Source: Streptomyces cyaneochromogenes (lineage in GTDB: Bacteria; Actinomycetota; Actinomycetes; Streptomycetales; Streptomycetaceae). From it: 64,000 bases of DNA. Both the position numbers and the translations under genes were made by a program. The notes under the pieces are model-generated. The model was not told where the DNA came from, did no database searches, and worked only from the letters and a program-made list of their open reading frames with translations. The stretch spans positions 3,410,001 to 3,474,000 of the forward strand of contig NZ_CP034539.1 in NCBI RefSeq assembly GCF_003963535.1. Direction: 5' to 3'. This document shows positions 59,199 through 64,000 of the stretch, in pieces (the stretch's first letter is position 1; every line of letters begins with the position of its first letter).

Positions 59199-59663
59199 CT
59201 AGTACGGGTGGACACCCACCGGAGTCGCCGGTGGCGGACCGTATCCCTCCGCGATGCGCTGGTGGTAGGTCTCCCGGTCGATGACCTCCAGGCCGACGAT
59301 CTCCCAGGGCGGCAGCCCCGCGCTCTGCCGGTGCTCGCCCCACAGACGCAGGGCCACGGCGGCCGCGTCGTGCAGGTCGCGGGCCTCTTCCCAGTAGCGG
59401 ATCTCGGCGTGGTCGTTGGCGTACCTGCTGGTCAGCAGAAAGGGGTGGTCGTGGGCCAGCTGTTCGAGGGCGCGCCGCACCTCCTTCAGCGGGGCCTCCC
59501 GGCCGGAGACGCTGAGGGTGACATGCCACAGGCGGGGCAGGTCCTTGGGCTCCTCGTACCGTCCGCCGGCCGCGACGCTCGTCAAGGCGCGCTCCTCACC
59601 GGCCGCACGGGACGAGGCCCCTCCGGCACCACGGGACGCCGTCCCAGGGCGCACTCGTCTCAC
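59199..59663 (-). CDS. Hypothetical protein between proA and proB
   Basis: 154 residues from GTG 59663, which has an AAGGAGG Shine-Dalgarno six bases upstream. The N-terminal ~45 residues are Arg/Ala/Gly-rich. The rest is a compact alpha/beta domain: [62 protein letters not shown] and [18 protein letters not shown]. The ferredoxin-like repeat of strand-helix-strand and the LSVSG start recall ACT or acylphosphatase-like folds, but no family is recognised. It is conserved in place between proB and proA in this genus, as recalled. Confidence 0.7.
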   Translation of the reverse strand: MRRVRPGTASRGAGGASSRAAGEERALTSVAAGGRYEEPKDLPRLWHVTLSVSGREAPLKEVRRALEQLAHDHPFLLTSRYANDHAEIRYWEEARDLHDAAAVALRLWGEHRQSAGLPPWEIVGLEVIDRETYHQRIAEGYGPPPATPVGVHPY

Positions 59664-59758
59664 GACGGCCTCCTTTACACAGTGACCGAACCGGGGTCGC
59701 GCGGAATGTCTCCCTGAGACAAAGTTGAGCAGGCCGCAAGCGATCGCGGGGCGCTTTT

Positions 59759-60013
59759 GCGGAACGTCCACCTCAGGGCGACTCGTGTGGCAGGGCGTTC
59801 CCCCCGTTTTCGGCCGGGGGTCCGGGGGTTGCCCCCGGGGCAATGCAGCGCGGAACGTCCACCTCAGGGCGACTCGTGTGGCAGGGCGTTCCCCCCGTTT
59901 TCGGCCGCCGTTTTCGGCCGGGGGTCCGGGGGTTGCCCCCGGGGCAATGCAGCGCGGAACGTCCACCTCAGGACGACTCGTGCGGCAGAGCGTTCCCCCC
60001 GTTTTCGGCCGGG
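59759..60013. repeat. Three-copy tandem intergenic repeat (91 and 104 bp periods)
   Basis: Copies begin at GCGGAACGTCCACCTCAGG: 59759, 59850 and 59954 (the last ~60 bases long). The unit continues with CGACTCGTGTGGCAGGGCG, TTCCCCCCGTTTTCGGCCG and a palindrome CCGGGGGTTGCCCCCGG. Copy two has a 13-base internal duplication (CCGTTTTCGGCCG twice). A weaker relic GCGGAATGTCTCCCTGAGAC lies at 59701-59720. The tract sits between the unknown gene and proB with no coding content; the third copy ends 37 bases from the proB stop. Confidence 0.92.
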
Positions 60014-60049
60014 GCCCAAGGTCCGGCCGGACGCCGGCTCGCCCGGACC

Positions 60050-61177
60050 TCAGGGCTGCAGGATCACCAGATCGTCCCGGTGGACGACCTCCCGCTCGTA
60101 CTCCGCTCCCAGCTCCCGCGCCAGCTCCCGCGTCGACCGCCCCAGCAGCTGCGGGATCTCCTTGGCGTCGAAGTTGACGAGCCCTCGGGCGACCGCGCGC
60201 CCGGTGCTGTCGCGCAGCTCGACCGGGTCGCCCGCGCTGAACTCGCCCTCGACGGCGGCGATTCCGGCCGGCAGCAGGGACTTTCGGCGCTCCACGACCG
60301 CCCGTACCGCACCGTCGTCGAGGGTGAGCGACCCCTGGGGCGTGGAGGCGTGCTGCAGCCACAGCAGCCGGTCGGCGGAGCGCTTGCCGGTGGGGTGGAA
60401 GTACGTGCCGGTGTCGCCGCCGTGCAGCGCCTCGGCGGCGTGGATCGCGCTGGTGAGGACGACCGGGATGCCGGCGGCGGCCGCGATCCGGGCGGCCTCG
60501 ACCTTGGTCACCATGCCGCCGGTGCCGACTCCGGCCTTGCCCGTACTGCCGATGTCGACGTGGGCGAGATCCTCCGGGCCCCGTACCTCCGCTATCCGCG
60601 AGGTGCCCGGCTTGCTGGGGTCGCCGTCGTACACGCCGTCCACGTCGGACAGCAGCACCAGCAGATCCGCCCGTACGAGATGAGCGACCAGGGCTGCGAG
60701 CCGGTCGTTGTCGCCGAAGCGGATCTCGTCCGTGGCCACGGTGTCGTTCTCGTTGACGATCGGGAACGCGCCCATCGCGAGCAGCTTGTCGAGGGTGCGG
60801 GAGGCGTTGCGGTGGTGGGCGCGGCGGCTCATGTCGTCGCTGGTCAGCAGGACCTGGCCGACGCGGACGCCGTAGCGGGCGAAGGAGGCCGCGTAGCGGG
60901 CCACGAGCAGGCCCTGGCCGACGCTGGCGGCTGCCTGCTGGCGGGCCAGGTCCTTGGGACGTCGGCGCAGACCCAGCGGGGCGAGCCCGGCCGCGATGGC
61001 GCCGGAGGAGACGAGGACGACCTCCCTCTCCCCACCGCTGCGGCTCTTGGCGAGAACGTCGACGAGCGCGTCCACCCGGTCGGCGTCCAGGCCGCCCGAC
61101 GCGGTGGTCAGCGACGAGGACCCCACCTTGACGACGATCCTGCGGGCCTCGCGCACACCCTGCCTTGCCCCTGCCAC
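60050..61177 (-). CDS. proB: Glutamate 5-kinase
   Basis: 375 residues: an amino-acid-kinase domain (RRIVVKVGSSSLTTASGG, VSSGAIAAGL, NENDTVATDEIRFGDND, LLSDVDGVY, GTGGMVTKVEAARIA) and a C-terminal PUA domain (GDPVELRDSTGRAVARGLV). It makes gamma-glutamyl phosphate, the first and proline-inhibited step of proline synthesis. ATG 61177. It is divergent from a polysaccharide pyruvyl transferase; obg, its usual upstream neighbour in many actinomycetes, is not adjacent here. Confidence 0.95.
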   Translation of the reverse strand: MAGARQGVREARRIVVKVGSSSLTTASGGLDADRVDALVDVLAKSRSGGEREVVLVSSGAIAAGLAPLGLRRRPKDLARQQAAASVGQGLLVARYAASFARYGVRVGQVLLTSDDMSRRAHHRNASRTLDKLLAMGAFPIVNENDTVATDEIRFGDNDRLAALVAHLVRADLLVLLSDVDGVYDGDPSKPGTSRIAEVRGPEDLAHVDIGSTGKAGVGTGGMVTKVEAARIAAAAGIPVVLTSAIHAAEALHGGDTGTYFHPTGKRSADRLLWLQHASTPQGSLTLDDGAVRAVVERRKSLLPAGIAAVEGEFSAGDPVELRDSTGRAVARGLVNFDAKEIPQLLGRSTRELARELGAEYEREVVHRDDLVILQP

Positions 61178-61368
61178 CTGTGCTCTTTCCCCTCGCGTAC
61201 GTCCGGTTCCGTGCTCGGCAATCTACGCGAAGCGGATCGTGTGGCGCTCGGGGATTCCAGCCTCCGGACAGGCGAGCGGTAACTGTTTGCTCACGGGTTG
61301 CATACGGCAAAAAGGTTGCGTTGGTTGCCTATAGAAAACAAAGACAGTTCAAACTTATTTTGAACGCT

Positions 61369-62781
61369 GTGTCACACAATGCCCATCATGGTCACCGCGC
61401 GCGGCGCATCCTGCTCCGCTCGGGCAAGAGCCCCTACGACGTGGTTCCCGTGGAGGAAGCTCTCCACCGGGACGTCATCGCCACCAACGCCGGCAACCTG
61501 ATCTTCAGCGACGCCACCCACAAGATCCTCGAGACCCCGCACACCGAGGTCGTCTCGAACGGCATCCGTACCGATGTCTCGGCCGCGGGCCGGATCAACG
61601 AGGAGTACGACGCGTTCGTCGTCCCGCTCGCCAACGCGTTCCGGCCCTCGTTCGAGGGGCAGTTGAAGCGGCTGACGCGGCTGATCGGCAAGCTGCGGAT
61701 CCCGGTGGTCGTGGTCGGGGTCGGCGCGCAGGCGGGGCTCGGCTACAACGCGGCGCGGCTGAAGGGCATCGAGCCCGCGGTGCGCGAGTTCGTCTCCGCC
61801 GTGCTCGACCGCAGCGCCTCGATCGGGGTCCGGGGCGAGTTCACCGAGAAGTACCTCAAGGACCTGGGCTTCAGGGACGTCGAGGTCATCGGCTGTCCCT
61901 CGCTCTTCATGTACGGCAAGGAACTCACCGTCGCCAAGCGGGAGCCGGCCCTCGGTGCCGGCTCCCGGATCGCGGTCAACGGCTCGCACAGCGCGTTTCG
62001 GTCCCAGGGCCTGGACCGGGTCATCGACCGCGCCCACGCCCGCTATCCGTACCTGCGTTTCATCGGCCAGAACATCAGCGACGCACGGCAGTTGCACTGG
62101 CGGGACCTGTCCGACCCGAACGGCCTGGTGACGGCGATGCCGACGCATCCCGAGCATCCGATGTACCGGGAGGACAAGGTCCGCGTCTACGTCGACCCGG
62201 TCACCTGGATCGACGACCTGCGCGCGTTCGACTTCTCCTTCGGCTCCCGCATCCACGGCAACATCGCCGCGCTGCTCGCGGGCACACCGGCGACGGTCCT
62301 GTGCGGCGACTCCCGCACCCTGGAGCTGTGCCGCTACTTCGGCATCCCGCACCGCCGGATCGACAAGCTGCCTGAGGACCTGGACCCGGCGGCGCTGTAC
62401 GAGGAGGCCGACTTCGGCGCCCTGATGAGCGGCCACCAGGAGCGGTTCGAGCGGTTCACGGCGTTCCTGGACCGCAACGGCCTGGACAACACGTTCACGC
62501 ACGGCGACGGCGGCGCCGCCTACGACGAGCGCATGCGGTCGCTGTCCTTCCCGGCGGGCATCCGCCCCTGGAACGACGCCGACCTCGCCTCGCTCACCAG
62601 CCGGTTCGGCTGGCTGCAGGGCCGTATCTCCGAACTCGCCGCGGACAACGACCGGTTGAGGCGGGAAGTGGCTCGCTCCGGCAAGGGGGGCGCGGCCCTC
62701 CCGGCGGCGTCCGTCTACCGGCGGGCGCGGCGGATCGTGGGGCAGCCGATCCGGAAGGTGATCCGGCCGGCGCGAGGGTAG
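61369..62781 (+). CDS. Polysaccharide pyruvyl transferase family protein
   Basis: About 470 residues from GTG 61369; TTG 61360 or a start closer to RILLRSGKSPYD (about 61407) cannot be excluded. The PS_pyruv_trans pattern is visible: GNLIFSDATHKIL, VVGVGAQAGLG, SIGVRGEFTEKYLKDLG, VIGCPSLFMYGKE, HGNIAALLAGTPATVLCGD and HRRIDKLP. It would add a pyruvate ketal to a cell-surface glycopolymer. The 5' region is AT-rich with GGTTGC repeated three times (61296, 61314, 61323), unlike its neighbours. It precedes a TagF-like gene on the same strand, with which it likely forms a glycopolymer operon. Confidence 0.82.
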   Translation: MSHNAHHGHRARRILLRSGKSPYDVVPVEEALHRDVIATNAGNLIFSDATHKILETPHTEVVSNGIRTDVSAAGRINEEYDAFVVPLANAFRPSFEGQLKRLTRLIGKLRIPVVVVGVGAQAGLGYNAARLKGIEPAVREFVSAVLDRSASIGVRGEFTEKYLKDLGFRDVEVIGCPSLFMYGKELTVAKREPALGAGSRIAVNGSHSAFRSQGLDRVIDRAHARYPYLRFIGQNISDARQLHWRDLSDPNGLVTAMPTHPEHPMYREDKVRVYVDPVTWIDDLRAFDFSFGSRIHGNIAALLAGTPATVLCGDSRTLELCRYFGIPHRRIDKLPEDLDPAALYEEADFGALMSGHQERFERFTAFLDRNGLDNTFTHGDGGAAYDERMRSLSFPAGIRPWNDADLASLTSRFGWLQGRISELAADNDRLRREVARSGKGGAALPAASVYRRARRIVGQPIRKVIRPARG

Positions 62782-62937
62782 TGCCCGCTCAGCCGCGCTC
62801 GCTGCGGCGATGCCGGCGACAACCCTGAACACCCGGCGGCTCACTCCAACCCATCCGGACACTCGCGTGTCGTCCGGAGGTCGGCGCACGTTAACCCGGA
62901 CGCACGACGTCCCGCGCCGACCTTGGAGTGACCGCAG

Positions 62938-64000
62938 TTGCCCACACCCCTGTCCCGCATCCCGGCGAGAGCCCTCGTCACGGCTCTCCTGGCCGCAGCC
63001 TTCTGCGCCCAGGCCGTGGCGGCGCTGCGCCCGCACATCCCGCTGCTGGTCGCCGCGACGGTCGCTTCGCTGGCCGTCGAGGGCGTGCTGTACCGCTGGC
63101 ACCGGGGCATGCTGTCGGTGTTCGCCAAGTCGCACGCGGACATCACCGTGCGGCACGTGCTGCGGGACCTGCTGCTGGTCGTGGCCCTGCTACGGCTCGG
63201 CGAGCAGCACCGGGAGACGCTGTACACCCCGCTCGTCGCGGGCCTGCTCGCCTTCTACGCGCTGCACTGCGCGATCCAGGCGGTCTCGGTGCTGGTCCGC
63301 CGCACCCGCACGCTCCCGGTGGTCACCCGCAACATCGACGCCTCCGCCCTGCGCCTGTCCCCCGCCCCGCCGGCCCTGCTGCGCCGCCCCGGCGACCGTC
63401 TGCCGGCCTTCGGCCTCCCGGCCACCGCGGGCCTGCTGGCCACCGCGGCCACCGACGACCCGCGCTGCGCGGCCCTGGGCATCGCCCTGTCCCTCGGGCT
63501 CGCCCTGCTGGGCCTGTACGACCTTCTCGTACGGCTGCTGCCGAGCCGTCGCCCGGCGAGCGAGCGGGAGACGCTGGCCTGGCTGGACGCGTGGCTGGCG
63601 GAGTACCGGCCGACGGTCGGCCTGTACTTCTCCGGCGGAGCCGCGTCGGCGTACCAGGCGAACATGTGGCTGGAGCCGCTCGCGCAGTTGGAGGGGCGTC
63701 CGCTGATCGTGCTGCGCGAGCGGTTCATGGTGCAGAAGATCGGCCCGACGGACGTACCGATCCTGTGCCTGCCGAAGGTCTCCACGCTGATGCGCCTGGA
63801 ACAGTCCACGCTCCAGGCCCTCATCCACCCCTCCAACTCCGGCAAGACCTCCCAGGTCCTGCGCATCCCCACGCTGAAGCACACCTTCGTCAACCACGGG
63901 GAGAGCGACAAGCTGTCGTCCTGCAACCCATACGCGAAGGCCTACGACGAGGTGTGGGTGGCCGGTCCGGCGGCGCGGGAGCGGTACGCGCTGGCCGAGG
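62938..64000 (+). CDS. Membrane-linked TagB/TagF-like glycerophosphotransferase (3' truncated by window)
   Basis: Open from TTG 62938 (GGAG 12 bases upstream) to the window edge, 354 residues visible. N-terminal membrane helices (about 9-75, 85-125, 180-205) precede a Rossmann-like GT-B half with VGLYFSGGAASAYQANMW, LEGRPLIVLRERFM, LRIPTLKHTFVNHGESDK and YDEVWVAGPAARERY. The last two segments are typical of CDP-glycerol glycerophosphotransferases that polymerise teichoic-acid-like chains. A nucleotide-binding second half is expected beyond the window. With the preceding pyruvyl transferase it suggests a pyruvylated wall glycopolymer pathway. Confidence 0.78.
   Translation, partial: MPTPLSRIPARALVTALLAAAFCAQAVAALRPHIPLLVAATVASLAVEGVLYRWHRGMLSVFAKSHADITVRHVLRDLLLVVALLRLGEQHRETLYTPLVAGLLAFYALHCAIQAVSVLVRRTRTLPVVTRNIDASALRLSPAPPALLRRPGDRLPAFGLPATAGLLATAATDDPRCAALGIALSLGLALLGLYDLLVRLLPSRRPASERETLAWLDAWLAEYRPTVGLYFSGGAASAYQANMWLEPLAQLEGRPLIVLRERFMVQKIGPTDVPILCLPKVSTLMRLEQSTLQALIHPSNSGKTSQVLRIPTLKHTFVNHGESDKLSSCNPYAKAYDEVWVAGPAARERYALAE

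Noticed and set aside
59759..60013. CRISPR array
   Set aside because: Units are ~91-104 bases and contiguous, without regular 30-base repeat/unique-spacer alternation, and no cas gene is present.
61296..61334. Consensus promoter for the pyruvyl transferase (TTGCAT and TATAGA)
   Set aside because: The spacing is either 8 or 26 bases, neither compatible with a standard sigma-70 promoter. Only the AT-rich character is reported.

Overview
This 64-kb window looks like a core-chromosome segment of a Streptomyces. Base composition is very GC-rich and the coding regions show a strong third-position GC bias. Gene order (rnz, HIT, hrcA-dnaJ, hemW, lepA, rpsT, holA, comEC-comEA, leuS, rsfS, nadD, proA, proB) follows the streptomycete backbone. 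Several genes carry the N-terminal module of the Streptomyces SCO2583/SCO2584 spore-wall families. No prophage, integrase, transposase or CRISPR array was seen. All calls were made by reading sequence and recalling families; no database search was run.

Layout. 1-7988: the tail of an MmyB-like regulator, a cytidine-deaminase-fold protein without zinc ligands, NTF2-like and glyoxalase-like proteins, a PfkB kinase, a glucarate catabolic pair (gudD-kdgD) opposite an IclR regulator, and an MFS transporter. 8010-21771: nucleoside deaminase, RNase Z, HIT protein, a tricorn-type protease, RsmE, a nitronate-monooxygenase-like flavoprotein, the CIRCE-preceded hrcA-dnaJ operon, a metallo-hydrolase, a DUF3097 protein and HemW. 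21986-28975: a signalling island resembling the osmoadaptation OsaABC set. It has an ATPase/GAF/PP2C phosphatase facing a 1390-residue multi-HAMP hybrid kinase, followed by a stand-alone receiver. The kinase carries an in-frame TTA codon, which suggests bldA control. 29083-42666: acyl-CoA ligase, lepA, rpsT, holA, arylamine N-acetyltransferase, comEC-comEA, DegV and a membrane-anchored coiled-coil protein. 42667-48996: leuS behind a leucine-rich leader peptide and attenuator, opposite a two-gene redox module. That module pairs a di-haem membrane protein with NOX/ferric-reductase histidine spacing and a NuoF-like flavoprotein fused to a 3Fe-4S-type ferredoxin. 49082-50264: two identical tRNA-Ala(GGC) genes flanking two small zinc-ribbon genes.

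50364-64000: histidine phosphatase, rsfS, an LCP-fold protein lacking the usual catalytic residues, nadD, two small related membrane proteins, an M48 protease and two SCO2583/SCO2584-type membrane proteins. Then come proA, an unknown gene, a three-copy tandem intergenic repeat, proB, a polysaccharide pyruvyl transferase and the start of a membrane-linked TagB/TagF-like glycopolymer polymerase that runs off the window. Taken together, this last block is best read as a cell-envelope or spore-wall glycopolymer neighbourhood interleaved with housekeeping genes.

The most notable signals are the NOX-like/NuoF-like redox pair, the multi-HAMP kinase with its TTA codon and 276-bp internal repeats, the leuS leader-peptide attenuator, the zinc-less deaminase-fold protein, the degenerate LCP protein and the tandem repeat next to proB.
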